DNA from: Riptortus pedestris
Taxonomy: Eukaryota > Arthropoda > Insecta > Hemiptera > Alydidae
Length of the DNA stretch: 64,000 bases
Assembly: GCA_019009955.1 (NCBI GenBank)
Contig: CM032233.1
Location: forward strand, 95,142,501-95,206,500
Direction: 5' to 3'
Made by a program: the position numbers and the translations under genes
Notes under the pieces: model-generated
What the model was told of the DNA's origin: nothing
The model's input: the letters and a program-made list of their open reading frames with translations, nothing else
Databases searched by the model: none
Part shown: piece after piece, positions 33,183 through 44,634 of the stretch
Numbering within the stretch: the first letter of the stretch is position 1
Layout: every line of letters begins with the position of its first letter

Positions 33183-33591
33183 TCCACCACGCTGAGGCTG
33201 CGTAAACTAATTAGATTTTCCACGTGCGCCATGTATTTTCATTTACCTAAAAAAGCGAAAGTTCAATGAGAACAATATTTGGTACTTATGCTACAAATAA
33301 CGTGATTCACAATATAACAGCTCACAGTTAATACGACATGAGTAGGAGTGGGGGTTTACTCAATGCGGAAAACTGAAAAATTCTAATATCACCGCTAATA
33401 ACCAAGACAGTGAAAAACCGCACATAACAACAATTATGGAACATTGCATTTACAATAAGATTGGCTCTATACAATTTTTGGATCCGACGCTTAATAACGA
33501 AGATATTAATAATTTTCGAAATTCCTTCCTAACACCTCCTTCCCCCGGTTCGATTTCAGTAGTAAGTTCCCATAAGGGAAACTGCTAAAAA
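33183..33591 (+). mobile_element. Family H short copy, microsatellite lost
   Basis: 5' TCCACCACGCTGAGGCTGCG and AAACTAATTAGATTTTCCACG. Middle blocks CAATATTTGGTACTTATG and GAGTAGGAGTGGGGGTTTAC are present. The 3' end is TTCCCATAAGGGAAACTGCTAA. The segment from the microsatellite to the palindrome is deleted. Confidence 0.8.
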
Positions 33592-33594
33592 TCC

Positions 33595-33625
33595 GCCACG
33601 CCGTGAGTGATATGGTATGCCGGAC
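33595..33625 (+). mobile_element. Family H 5' end stub, abutting the previous copy
   Basis: TCCGCCACGCCGTGAG begins three A after the previous copy's CTAA. Only about 20 bases match, after which the sequence diverges. Confidence 0.55.
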
Positions 33626-34544
33626 ATTAATATCTCTGTTTCTACTGGTCCTAGAATATTGATTCTGGTGTCATTTTAAAGCACATCGAATACTCTATTG
33701 AACTACCTGATCAGCAATGTTTTAAGAAATTTTGCCAGATGCGATATAACGGTAGGATTAATTTTAAATGTGTACATAAAGATTATGTATCGCTTACTAA
33801 GTACAGAATTGTGATTTGTATATATATAACATATATAAATTTTTATTTTTTTAATAAATTGAAGTTCATAAACGTAATACTAAAATTGTAAACAAAAATA
33901 TATCTAGAATAAAAATTAAAAAAAAAATCTATGTATTTAATTTAATAATGAGAATTTGTAAGCTGGAAGAATATCTAACATTCTTAAAATTTCAAATGTT
34001 TTTTATAATTTCCGCGGGAGGTATAATACGTCTTCCGCACCGAAAGTGTTAACACTAAAAGTAAAATATTTAATGAATAGGCAAGTCTAGGCAAGATCTG
34101 ACGAGGTTGCAAATAAGACAATATACTCCTAAAAGCATGCCAAGTGGAATTTTTTCAAGCAAATAAAAGTGATTTGCGAATTAAATTAAATAAAATTATT
34201 TTCAGCTCGATGTAAAAAAAAAAAAGAAAAAAAAAGGGGGGGGGGGAATTTTAAAAACCTTTTGTGCCAGTTTTTGACTTGTTATAATACCCTTAATGTG
34301 TACTGGAAGCAACAATAATTTATAAAATGAAATAAGAGTTCACGATGAATTTAATAAGTCAAGGCTTTTTTTAACATTGCAATTATAACCAGGCATTATG
34401 TAAAAACCATTGCAATAATATGTCTAAAAATCAATCTGCTCAATTGAAAAAGGTTTATGTGGTACTAACAATACAATCAAAATCCCAAATTAAAACTTTT
34501 ATTTTTTCCCCCAATGTCCAACATTACTGAAGGATCGCTCCAGT
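33626..34544. other. AT-rich stretch, no gene seen
   Basis: A and G runs at 34209-34248. No coding or repeat signal recognised. Confidence 0.35.
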
Positions 34545-35558
34545 GTGCGCCGGGTCTGCGAAAACTGAGCAAATATCCCGTGCTGGTATGACACACTACT
34601 GATCTCCCCTCACAATAAATCCTCTATTTCTAAATAAAACCTGATGTGTAAAAGTGGGAGTTTACTGAAGGTTGGAAAATAATAAAAATATATATTGATT
34701 ATATAGAATGTAATTTTACAAAATTATTTAAAGTATATATATTATGTATTTATTTTGTAAAATTATATTCACCCCTGATTAAAGATGAATCGCCGGATGC
34801 GGTATCTGAAATGAATGAAGGCTGTGACAACAACAACGTGCTGAAGGCTGGGGAACAAGAAAGTTGGGATAACTCGCTCAATACTTGGGATAAGAAAATC
34901 TTATAGAACAACAATTGTAGAGAATCGATTCATGTTTAACATGATTGGTTCTGTAACATTTTCGATCCGACTCATAATCACGATGATATTTTGAATTATC
35001 GAGCCCCACCCCTTCTAACCCCCACTCCTTATTCAAAGTCCGATTTCAACCATTAACGAATATGACCTTTAGAGTTGAATGAGACAGTTAAATATAAATT
35101 ATCATATAGATCAAATAAACTTTTTTGAGTCCAATAATTTGTATCCTTGATTGATGATGTCATCTACCAGCGTATTTGCAGTCATCTCACATAATAAATG
35201 TCCGCTGAAAACAATATTTGATATTTAAGTTTGTATTAAGACATTTGCTGATGAAAACAATATTTGATATTTAAGCTTGTATTAAGACATTTGCTGATAT
35301 AACAGCTCATTGTTAATGTAACATGAATAGGAGGGGGTTCCTCTAAGAAGAACACTACAAATTGCAAATAGATAGGTTAATAACCAAGATAGAGAATACA
35401 TATATCAACATTTATAGAAAATTCGATTTGCAATAAGATTTATTCTACACACTTTTAAAATATGAAGTATAATTACGAACTTGATCTTTATTTTTATATT
35501 AAACGTATTAATATAAACGTTAATAAAAACAATTGCGACCGCTAGATCATTAATATTA

Positions 35559-35605
<47 letters not shown>

Positions 35606-35705
35606 TATATATAGTTTTGAAAGGACCACATTTTCGTCATCGACAGATATTTGAAAAAAATGTTCTAAAATCGCGACAGCCTCAATAACTGATGTCACTT
35701 AAAGG
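34545..35705 (+). mobile_element. Mosaic of family H pieces
   Basis: A degenerate 5' end (GGGTCTGCGAAAACTGAGCA, 34555) and middle blocks at 34650 and 34850-35110 are followed by a fuller 3' half. That half has a tandem duplication of about 48 bases (AACAATATTTGATATTTAAG twice, 35212-35300), a (CA)n microsatellite at 35559-35602 in the usual place, and a 3' end without the palindrome. Old and rearranged. Confidence 0.65.
35559..35602. repeat. (CA)n microsatellite in family H position
   Basis: Pure CA units between TAGATCATTAATATTAATA and TTTTGAAAGGACCACATTTT, which are the normal flanks of the TA tract. Confidence 0.9.
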
Positions 35706-36224
35706 AGCTCTAATGCTGTTAGCGATGCAACATAATATAGTCATTAACATTAATAGCAGTTTAGATGTTCATAAATAGGAATAGTGGATGCCGTGTGAAC
35801 AGCGTTCTAGACTATTTGTGACAAGTACCGATTTTAAGCTCGGGGATCGTTTATAAAATTTTAAATATTTATGTGGAGGCTATGTTTCAAACAGTTTCTC
35901 CTGTTCCCAATCAGCGTTTCGTGGGAATCGAATGAAGAAATAAAGAACATTAGTCTAAAATGTTACCGCAATAAAATTGAATATCTTCTCCAAACATGTG
36001 TGACATATGGAATAAGATTGTTTTGTGTCCATGGGCTTTATTTTGAATTTGCTATTTCAAATGGTTAGCCTGTAAAAGTTAGATTCCTTTTTCTATTCCA
36101 GATTCCATTAACTTTTGTTTTCTTTCTCATCCCAGCTGAAATTCCCTTGTACGGTTGTTGGGCTTGCGGGATAAGAACCCATGTTTATTTAACCTAACAA
36201 GATTGGGTAAATAAAATAAATGGG
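35706..36224. other. No gene seen
   Basis: Short frames only. No recognised motif or repeat. Confidence 0.3.
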
Positions 36225-36880
36225 GGCGATATCTGATCGAGGCGAAGCAAAGAGCGTGAGAGAGAGAGAGAGAGAGAGAGAGAGTGGTAGGAGGGGGTGG
36301 AGAGTTTTAGGGGTGGGGCTGTGTCAGGTCCCTTTTAATAAGGGAAAGCGGAGATAAGATTACGAAAAGCTATAGAGGGGTGGAGGGAGGGATACCTATT
36401 GATGGGAGCCTACCAGCCCGGCTAAATTGTAGCTCACCTACAATGTTGGGCTAGTTTTTCTTACTTTATCCCCTTGCCCCCCTCTCCTCCGGCGGCATTA
36501 TAAAACGGGAGCAAATGCTGGGAGCCAGGGGGGTGGGGTGGAATGGGCTGGGGAGGGTGAGCTCTAATGAAAACTGATATGAAGGGCCGGTCAACTTTTA
36601 TAGGAGAGAGAAAGGGGGCGGGGGTTCGATTACTAGATATTAGGAAATATTGGACTAGCCCCTCACCCATTAAAGGACCAGATCAAATCCTAATATTATA
36701 TTTTATCATTTCCACTCCTCGTCCCCCCCTCTCCCTCCTATCACATCCCAGCTCCGGAAATAAGCACTAAGTGCCACTTTCTCGCCCACATATAAGCCTA
36801 ATGCTTCCTCCTCCCTCTCTATTCTCTCTACCACTGACAAAACCAAAATATTTCTATATCTGGAATCCGAAATTACTGGA
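36225..36880. other. Island with two purine-to-pyrimidine switches
   Basis: Purine-rich (GA)n and GGTAGGAGGGGGTGGAGAG, then pyrimidine-rich CCCCTTGCCCCCCTCTCCTC near 36470. It is purine-rich again (GGAGAGAGAAAGGGGGCGGG, 36602), then pyrimidine-rich CCCCCCTCTCCCTCCTATC and TCCTCCTCCCTCTCTATTC (36720-36830). No repeat family recognised except the short GA tract. Confidence 0.55.
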
Positions 36881-36895
36881 GGATTTTAGCATATT

Positions 36896-36969
36896 TTCCT
36901 TAGGGAAAATCAACTATTCAGATTTTACTCATTACGCGATTTTCGATTCTACCTAGGAGATCGATATAT
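36896..36969 (-). mobile_element. Family H 3' end fragment
   Basis: TTTAGCATATTTTCCTTAGGG, ATTACGCGATTTTCGATTC and TACCTAGGAGATCG, joined directly to the head of a family A copy at the microsatellite position. Confidence 0.7.
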
Positions 36970-37940
36970 ACTAGCTCAGAAACCGGGCTTCGCCCGGGAA
37001 TTCATTCGAGGCTGAATGGTGATGGTATTTTTTTGGCAAGGCTTTACTTTGAACTATATTTTGACATTTACCCGTCCCAGTGTTTAGGGTTTATACCCTT
37101 CGTTGCTGTGGATACGTTGATAATAAAATTAATTTTTTATGTAAGACTTCACTGTCGTCCATATTGTCATATTTCTCGACTCCTGTGCATTATGCATAGA
37201 TTCGAATTATTAAGGACAAAATATTAACATAGATATGAATTAATTTTTCCAGGTGAGGTACCTGGTAGTTCATATTGGAAAGAATGGTTGAGTATATCAA
37301 TATCTTCACTCAAATTACTTGCTTCATACATTGTTCCCGAAAAAATGTATAAAACAAAAGTTACTCCAAATAACAAAGTAAACAACTTTTGTTATGTGCA
37401 CGTTTGTCGAAAAACAAATAGACAATGAAATATCACGAATTTCTATTTCAGCCCTCCCTTATAACCCCCACTCCCGTTCGAACCTAAAACTTTTAATATA
37501 GTTTATAATCTTGGAAGAATTAATACTAATTGACACATCGAGTTTTGTTAAGTTCGGTTCAATCGTTAGTGCCCAATAAAATAGTTGGCGCCCGCTTTAG
37601 TTTTTAGTGTAAAATAATAAATAAACAATTTTTGTTAAGTTCATATTTGCCAAAAAACCAATAGGATACTAAATATCGCTATTTTTAATATCAGGCTTCC
37701 CTTATAACCCTCACTCCTGTTCGTCTCAGAGAAAATTAATATAGCCTAAAGTCTAAGTTCGGTTAGTAGTAATATACATACCAAGTTTCATAAAATTCGG
37801 TTCAGCCGTTTATGCGTGAAAAGGTAACAAACGAACACACACCAAAGAAACAAAATGCAGTTATGGTGTCTATGAACATGTGAAACGAAAAGTTATCGTG
37901 AAATTTCGAGAAAAAAATCAATGTACAGACAGAGGTTACA

Positions 37941-38006
<66 letters not shown>
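36970..38006 (+). mobile_element. Family A element, nearly complete
   Basis: Head ACTAGCTCAGAAACCGGGCT then TCGCCCGGGAATTCATTCG, containing the hairpin CCGGGC-TTC-GCCCGG. The internal units carry CGAGTTTTGTTAAGTTCGG and ACCCCCACTCC. The tail is AAATTCGGTTCAGCCGTTTA, GCGTGAAAAGGTAACAAACG, AACGAAAAGTTATCGTGAAA and CAATGTACAGACAGAGGTTA, ending in (TA)n (37945-38006). The tail formula (same sense as 'AAATCGGTTCAGCCGTTT...ACAAACAGAC') occurs in many invertebrate repeats, but I cannot name the superfamily. Confidence 0.8.
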
Positions 38007-38010
<4 letters not shown>

Positions 38011-38123
38011 TGTTAATGACCGGCTTCTTAAATTGTTCAAAAATGAAGCCATACATTTTTAAGGAAAGAATGTAGTATATTTTTCTTGTTGAGGAAGTGT
38101 GTGTGCGTGTGAATGATTGTATA

Positions 38124-38125
<2 letters not shown>
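37997..38125 (-). repeat. Dispersed repeat shared with 1015-1190
   Basis: TTAATGACCGGCTTCTTAAA, AATGAAGCCATACATTTTTAAG and TTTTCTTGTTGAGGAAGTG are the reverse complement of blocks at 1085-1190. Confidence 0.6.
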
Positions 38126-38126
<1 letters not shown>

Positions 38127-38184
<58 letters not shown>

Positions 38185-38206
38185 TAGATAGATAGATAGA
38201 TAGATA
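38127..38206. repeat. (TA)n(GATA)n microsatellite
   Basis: A long TA run ends in about six GATA units, directly before a reversed family A tail. Confidence 0.95.
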
Positions 38207-38372
38207 TAATTGTAACCTCTGTCTCTACATTGATTTCTTTCTCGAAATGGCACGATACTTGTTCGTTTCACATGTCATAGACACGATATCTGCAACTCGT
38301 TTCTTGGTGTCTGTTTGTTTGTTACCTTTTCAGGCATCAACGGCTGAACCGAATTTTATGAAACGTGGGGAG
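38207..38372 (-). mobile_element. Family A tail fragment
   Basis: ATTGTAACCTCTGTCTCTAC, CACGATACTTGTTCGTTTCA, TTTGTTTGTTACCTTTTCAG and GGCTGAACCGAATTTTATGA are the reversed tail. Head and units are missing. Confidence 0.85.
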
Positions 38373-38379
38373 GTGCACC

Positions 38380-38915
38380 CAGTTAGTTCTGGTGTTTACT
38401 AACTCTGCTCCGTTAATATATGATATACTTTACTGAACCATGTACCAATATGAATATACAGTTTACAAAAGAGTATTTATAATAGCGATTATGACGTACC
38501 CAAAACAGCTGCCACCGTTGGACTTTGTACCGCATCAAGGGAAAGGATCTTTTATTCATACATGGTTTGTAAGGCAGAATACTTTCTATGATTATGAATT
38601 ATATTGTGTATTACGTTATACAAAAAAATACATGCACACTAGACGGGAAATAGAAAAATATTGAGAGGCGATTCTGCGCAGTCCCGGCCGTTCTGCTAGA
38701 CGTCACGCAAATGAAAACTTTCAAGAAAGACATAAAATGTATGTTCGTGAAAATGACCGCCATTTAAGTGATGTTATTTTTAAAAAATAAAGTAATATAT
38801 TTTTTTAAATTGGCATAAATTCAGCTTTATTTTTGTGTAAATAAAATGTGTCTGTCTTCAAAACTAACAGAGTAATTACTATTCTAAAACCGTCCGTTTC
38901 CCGTGGACCAACCTG
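38380..38915 (+). mobile_element. Possible mariner-like remnant with C-terminal transposase codons
   Basis: The right end, read inward on the minus strand, is CAGGTTGGTCCACGGGAAAC, similar to termini of mariner-like invertebrate elements, and is flanked by TA. A plus-strand frame (38440-38664) reads PKQLPPLDFVPHQGKGSFIH and TWFVRQNTFYDYEL without a motif I know. After TGA it continues EILRSPGRSARRHANENFQE and ENDRHLSDVIFKK, which resembles the C-terminal stretch of such transposases. No left terminus was found. Low certainty. Confidence 0.4.
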
Positions 38916-39443
38916 TATAAGTAATTATCTTACAACACAAAATAGAAATATGTTTTTCCTATATTCAACATATTATTTTTTCCTCGATTGAAACAATTAT
39001 ACCCAGAAGTGTCTAAAAGGAGATTCTCTTATGAGCTCACGTTACGTAAACATTATTCGGTCGTTTCAGTAATTCGACCTCCCGTTTTTCTTTTCTTTAT
39101 TTGACTCGCTATGAATTAGCACTGTCAATCTTTTTTGCGTAATCACCTAACAAAAGCTCCATCTAAAATAGAGACCATTGATGACGCCTGTTACAATATC
39201 CACTTGCGTCTTTGGCCATTACGTGCCTAAATGAATGTCAGGAGAAAACTGTTGTAGAACGAAGCATTAAAAGGAAATATCACACTTATTTGGAAAAGAC
39301 TAATGTAATAAGATTATTACATCATACTGATTATTTATATATATAATTGATTAGGTGCATCAACGAACTAAAGATATCTGGTCATTAATTCTAACGGTCA
39401 CTTTACATTATTAACATACTCAAAATTGCATACCTCATATGTG
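38916..39443. other. No gene seen
   Basis: AT-rich. Nothing recognised. Confidence 0.3.
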
Positions 39444-40384
39444 CCCTTGAACTACTACCATGTTTTAAAGTTACATAAGTACTACCATGGGTCTCTCATA
39501 ACCCACAAAAAAAAGTTTAATTTTTTAAAACAAATTTGTTCAATATAATTTTTTAATGGAATACATAACAAACGTGACACATTTTAAAATACAAATACAA
39601 TAAAAATAACTTGTTTTTACACTTTCCAAAAAACATATTTGAATTAGAAAAAAAAGTGAAAAAAAAAAAAATCCAAGTCTTCAAATAGTATAAAAATCTA
39701 TATAAAAAAATGAATTTTAAGAGTGTCATCTTACTTCTTATCATATTTAAGTGTGTTCTGCTCATTCTGAAATAGAAATTAATTCAATATCTTAAATAAT
39801 AAAGAAACTGTGAGGGGCTCTGTGCTACACTAACAAATAAATTAAAATTTTATCTTCAAAGTTCCGGCAGAGACATTTAGATCCAGAGTGATTCTTGCAA
39901 CCTGTGTTATTACATTTTTAGCATATTGCTGAATGTTTCTGGTCAGACTTTTTGCACAATTCATTTAGCTGCATTTCTGAATCTGTATCATAATCAGAAC
40001 GAATGGACTGATTATCACTGTAATTACTCATTCGATCCTCATTTTCATCAAGCACATGATTCTAATTTACATCATCTTCGTTCATAAATGCTAACCAATC
40101 CTTATAATGTCTGTTAACCACAATAAAACCCTCATTAGTCATATCACTATTAATGCTTTAAAAAACGTTTTAATAACGTAATTACTACCACAGGTTCAAA
40201 ATGACCCCATAACGTTATTCAGACAGACACATTTAATCACAGAGACAAGACGAAGAGGTTAACTGTAACAGCTGTTACTAAGAGGAGAATACATGGTACC
40301 TGGTGGCGCTGCCTAGCAAGTAACCAAACCTTAATTTTTATTTTATGCTCAGGTCGTTTTTGACCCATGGTAGTAGTTAAAGGG
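39444..40384 (-). mobile_element. piggyBac-like deletion derivative, 941 bp
   Basis: Left end CCCTTGAACTACTACCATG and right end (read inward on the minus strand) CCCTTTAACTACTACCATGG followed by GTCAAAAACGACC form terminal inverted repeats of the CCCTTT type usual in piggyBac elements. The interior, read from the right, keeps scraps of an acidic N-terminus and a Cys/His-rich tail but no catalytic region. The expected TTAA duplication is not visible at either end, so the exact ends or the class could be wrong. Confidence 0.6.
39845..40170 (-). pseudogene. piggyBac-like transposase scraps
   Basis: Minus-strand codons give an acidic stretch (SDNQSIRSDYDTDSEMQLNE) as in piggyBac N-termini. Close behind, after an in-frame stop, comes KCNNTGCKNHSGSKCLCR, which resembles the C-terminal cysteine-rich finger (C-x2-C, C-x-x-H, C-x-C) of piggyBac transposases. 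The DDD catalytic region between them is missing, so this is the fused ends of a deleted gene. Identification is by pattern only. Confidence 0.5.
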
Positions 40385-40392
40385 TGTAGAGA

Positions 40393-41062
<670 letters not shown>

Positions 41063-41852
41063 TTGACTTAGTGAGAATTTAATATTATTGGACATAATGA
41101 GTAATTTAATATAATTTCGCATAATGGAAAATTTATTATAATTTTACTTAGTGAGGAATTTAATATAATTTTACGTATTGAGAAATTAAATATAATTTTA
41201 CATACTAAGAAATTTAATATCATTTGACTTAGTGAGAAATTTAATATAATATCTCTTAGTGAGAAATTTAATATAATTTGGCTTAGTGAGAAATTTAATA
41301 TAATATGTCTTAGTGAGAAATTTAATATAATTTGGCTTAGTGAGAAATTTAATATAATATGTCTTAGTGAGAAATTTAATATAATTTGGCTTAGTGAGAA
41401 ATTTAATATATTTTTACATACTGAGAAATTTAATATATTTTTACATCCTGAGAAATTTAATATATTTTTACATACTGAGAAATTTAATATATTTTTACAT
41501 ACTGAGAAATTTAATATATTTTTACATACTGAGAAATTTAATATATTTTTACATACTGAGAAATTTAATATATTTTTACATACTGAGAAATTTAATATAT
41601 TTTTACATACTGAGAAATTTAATATATTTTTACATACTGAGAAATTTAATATAATTTTACATACTGAGAAATTTAATATAATTTGGCTTAGTGAGAAATT
41701 TAATATAATTTGACTTATTGAGAAATTTAATATATTTTTACATACTGAGAAATTTAATATATTTTTACATACTGAGAAATTTAATATATTTTTACATACT
41801 GAGAAATTTAATATAATTTGATTTAGTGAGAAATTTAATATAATTTTAGATA
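41063..41852. repeat. 27-bp tandem array, about 29 units
   Basis: Core GAGAAATTTAATATA followed by a variable 12-base half: ATTTGGCTTAGT (type a), ATATGTCTTAGT (b) or TTTTTACATACT (c). Types a and b alternate as a 54-bp higher-order repeat at about 41250-41400. Type c forms an almost uniform block at 41400-41650 and again at 41730-41810. Outer units are more diverged. The open frame through the type c block (NLIYFYILR repeated) follows from 27 being a multiple of three. Confidence 0.95.
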
Positions 41853-41912
41853 ATGTTCTAGTAAATAGAAATAAAATATATATGTATATATTGTTTTAAT
41901 AATAAACCCGTT

Positions 41913-42027
41913 TTAGCAGATTTCCCTTAAGGGAAATCAGCTATTGAGGTCGTATTCATGAGTTTCGAATAATTTCTTCAAATCTCTATCGATCCTACCC
42001 AGTAGATGACGAAAATGAGGTCCATTC

Positions 42028-42080
<53 letters not shown>

Positions 42081-42221
42081 TAGATATTTGTCTGAACTTA
42101 TCTCACGATATGTTCTGTATTTCTTAATGAAAAGAGGATCGATGGAAATTCGAAGAAATTTTTCGAAAATCGCGTGTGTGAATGAGTACGACCTCAATAG
42201 ATGATTCTATCAATCTGCTAA
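41913..42221. mobile_element. Two family H 3' ends, head-on inverted pair
   Basis: Left: TTAGCAGATTTCCCTTAAGG to AATGAGGTCCATTCAAAAT and a (TA)n tract (42033-42077), minus orientation. Right: AGGATCGATGGAAATTCGAAG to ATCAATCTGCTAA, plus orientation. Only the 3' ends remain on both sides, joined near the microsatellite. Confidence 0.8.
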
Positions 42222-42291
42222 AAAAACAACAAATATTATACAATACTACAAATATTACATTAAACTAGTATTGAAGGTAACAATTTAAAAG

Positions 42292-42770
42292 TTCGTCACT
42301 TAGGCGATGCGTAAACTAAGCAGATATTCAACGTGAAGTTTTACAGTAGAAAAATCTGCCCAATAACAACTGTAGTAATAAGGGATCTCTAAACCTATTC
42401 ACGGGGGACGAACAGTTACAGAAACGGCCGCCAGAGCTCTCGGCGGAAGGTCCCGCACAGCCGACTCCTGCCGACCATACACAGAATACAAATGCAAATA
42501 TCTCGGTTAATATTCAAGATACAGAACAAATGTAAAGAACAATATTTATAGTAAATTTAATTTGCAATATGTTCGACGCATAATAACGGACATATTTCGA
42601 ATTTTAAAAAATCCCCCCTCTAAACCCCCCCTCCCACTGGTCCGATTGCAGCCATTAACGAACTTATCTTCCTTTTTACATAAAAAAATTAAATTCCGAG
42701 TTTAGTAACGATCAAACAAAAATTGCGACCGCTAGAGCGTAAACAGACAAATATATAAATCTCTCTCTCC

Positions 42771-42833
<63 letters not shown>

Positions 42834-42892
42834 TTGAATGGACCTCATTTTCGTCATCTCCTAGGTAGGATTGATGTTTCGAAATCTGCTCA
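42292..42892 (+). mobile_element. Family H, short subfamily, 3' palindrome lost
   Basis: 5' TTCGTCACTTAGGCGATGCG and AAACTAAGCAGATATTCAAC. The alternative second block (GACGAACAGTTACAGAAACG, CCGCCAGAGCTCTCGGCGGA) is present, then CTCGGTTAATATTCAAGATA. A (CT)(AT)n microsatellite lies at 42758-42828, then TTTTGAATGGACCTCATTTT and a shortened end. Confidence 0.85.
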
Positions 42893-42951
42893 AATAGATT
42901 ACAGCTGAAGCAAAGCCAAATTAACATCTTATAAACTAGCTGAACATTATA

Positions 42952-43178
42952 TTATTATTATTATTTATTAACGTCCACTTTTTGCAACTCAGGCTAATTG
43001 GGATGGGTTATCTACAGGTTACCACCCTTTTCTAGCCAGGGTGGGACTTAGGATGTTATTTAATGAATTTCGTCACTAAATAATTTCCTTTGTCCAGGCA
43101 AGAATCGAACTCGCCACTCTAGGTTTACCATGTGAGATTAAGGTCAACGCTTTAACTCACATGGCTAACCTGAGCCCC
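42952..43178 (-). mobile_element. tRNA-derived SINE-1, complete
   Basis: Minus-strand head GGGGCTCAGGTTAGCCATGTG, A-box region TAGCCATGTGAGTTAAAG, B box AGTTCGATTCT, then the body with CACCCTGGCTAGAAAAGGG, GGTAACCTGTAGATAACCC and AAAGTGGACGTTAATAAATA. It ends in a short AATAAT tail at the left, the 3' end of the SINE. This is the best copy of the family in the window. Confidence 0.85.
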
Positions 43179-43597
43179 CATTATAATATTAGGTAAATAT
43201 ATAATGATGAGAGAGTGTGAGAAGTTGACGTATGTTGTTGTTTGTTATAGTATATCATAAATATATAATGTAAGCTTTTTACCTTAGTTTTATTTTTGTT
43301 TTTAATCATTTTCTTTTATCTGCTACTTAAATATTGAACATTTGTGTCTTTATGTAATTATTTTTCTTTGTCAAACTTACATTTATCTTAAAATACTAAT
43401 GAATTGTCAGCAAAAGAGGTTCTCTTTTCTACATCATCGACATTTTTACAATGATTTTAAACTCCTTTCCGTTAGGCTCTTGGTTATAACGATAAAAATA
43501 TTTTTTTTAAACAAAACAAAAAGTCTATTCAGGCTGTTTTTGAGAAATGGCTATTAATATTCATGTATTCTACCTGAAATGACAAAACTGAAGTACT
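43179..43597. other. No gene seen
   Basis: AT-rich. An open frame at 43342-43557 has no motif. Confidence 0.3.
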
Positions 43598-43990
43598 TTA
43601 TCTGTCTTATAACGCTCTAACTACACTTTTTACTTTTTAATTGATACCAAACTGGAATTTAAACAATGTGATGTAAAACTAAAGGTCAACAAAAGCTGAA
43701 ATTGGGCCCAAAGTAGTAGGGGTTAGAGAATTAGTAAATTCCACATTATTCCATATTATTATGTGTAATATTAAAAGTTTGAGATAGCCAGACTTATTAG
43801 TCAAGTTATACCCAGAAATGTATGTTCTAAGAATTTCGCTTTAACTCGAATATTAACGGTTATGTTGGTTTTATTATTTTTAAAAAAATCATTTTCAACC
43901 TCCATAAAACGCACACTCCTACTTATGTAATTCTACATTTTTTTATATCACACATTATTTGCAGCTTAAATCTCAAATAGTTGGAAAGCG
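43598..43990 (-). mobile_element. Old family H copy
   Basis: TCTGTCTTATAACGCTCTAAC, TTGATACCAAACTGGAATTT, GATGTAAAACTAAAGGTCAA and CCTCCATAAAACGCACACTCC are diverged middle blocks in minus orientation. Confidence 0.5.
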
Positions 43991-44349
43991 TTTGTTAAAC
44001 TCAACGCTCCCCTTGTGAAACATACTTAATTTACAGCTGTTCTTCTAAATTGGATTTAGACTCCAATATTCACAATATTCCTTGTTGTAGTTGTAGTTCT
44101 TTATTTAATAGAATATACTTAGTTACAAGTGGTTCAGTATAATACTTTTTTTTTGTCGATTCCCCTATATAAAAATTATGACAGGTAAAACACACTATTT
44201 TATAAGGACATTATTCAGAATACCTTTCTTTTATTTCATTTAATTTATGGGTAAAGCACTTTTTGATGTTATCTCTATATGTTTAGGCAAATGGTCCCAC
44301 CATTCTTACAGACTTTCTTAATGTGTTTTGCTATTGAAGGGTTAAATAG

Positions 44350-44358
<9 letters not shown>
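43991..44358. other. Unassigned stretch, possibly LINE-related
   Basis: TTGTAGTTCTTTATTTAATAG and the pattern around 44270-44320 could be a diverged LINE tail on the minus strand, but no motif is clear enough to claim. Confidence 0.3.

Positions 44359-44389
<31 letters not shown>
44359..44389. repeat. (TA)n microsatellite at family A head
   Basis: TA units directly before ACTAGC. Confidence 0.9.
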
Positions 44390-44391
<2 letters not shown>

Positions 44392-44600
44392 TAGCTAAGA
44401 TACCCGGATTCACTCGGGAATTCATTCGAGGTTTAATGATGGTGATATTTTTTTTGGCAAGCCTTTACTTTCCACAATATTTTAACATTTCCCGATGTAT
44501 ACCCGTAGGTGCTGTTGATTTGTTAATAATAAAATTATTTGTTATTTAAGAGTCACTGTCCTCAATATTTTTATATTTCCTGTCTCCTGTGCATGTAGTT

Positions 44601-44634
<34 letters not shown>

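Noticed and set aside
41394..41654. Open frame with nine-residue repeat NLIYFYILR
   Set aside because: A by-product of the uniform 27-bp tandem units. There is no start context and no protein family.
41063..41852. CRISPR-like array
   Set aside because: The 27-bp units abut with no unique spacers, there are no cas genes, and the DNA is eukaryotic.
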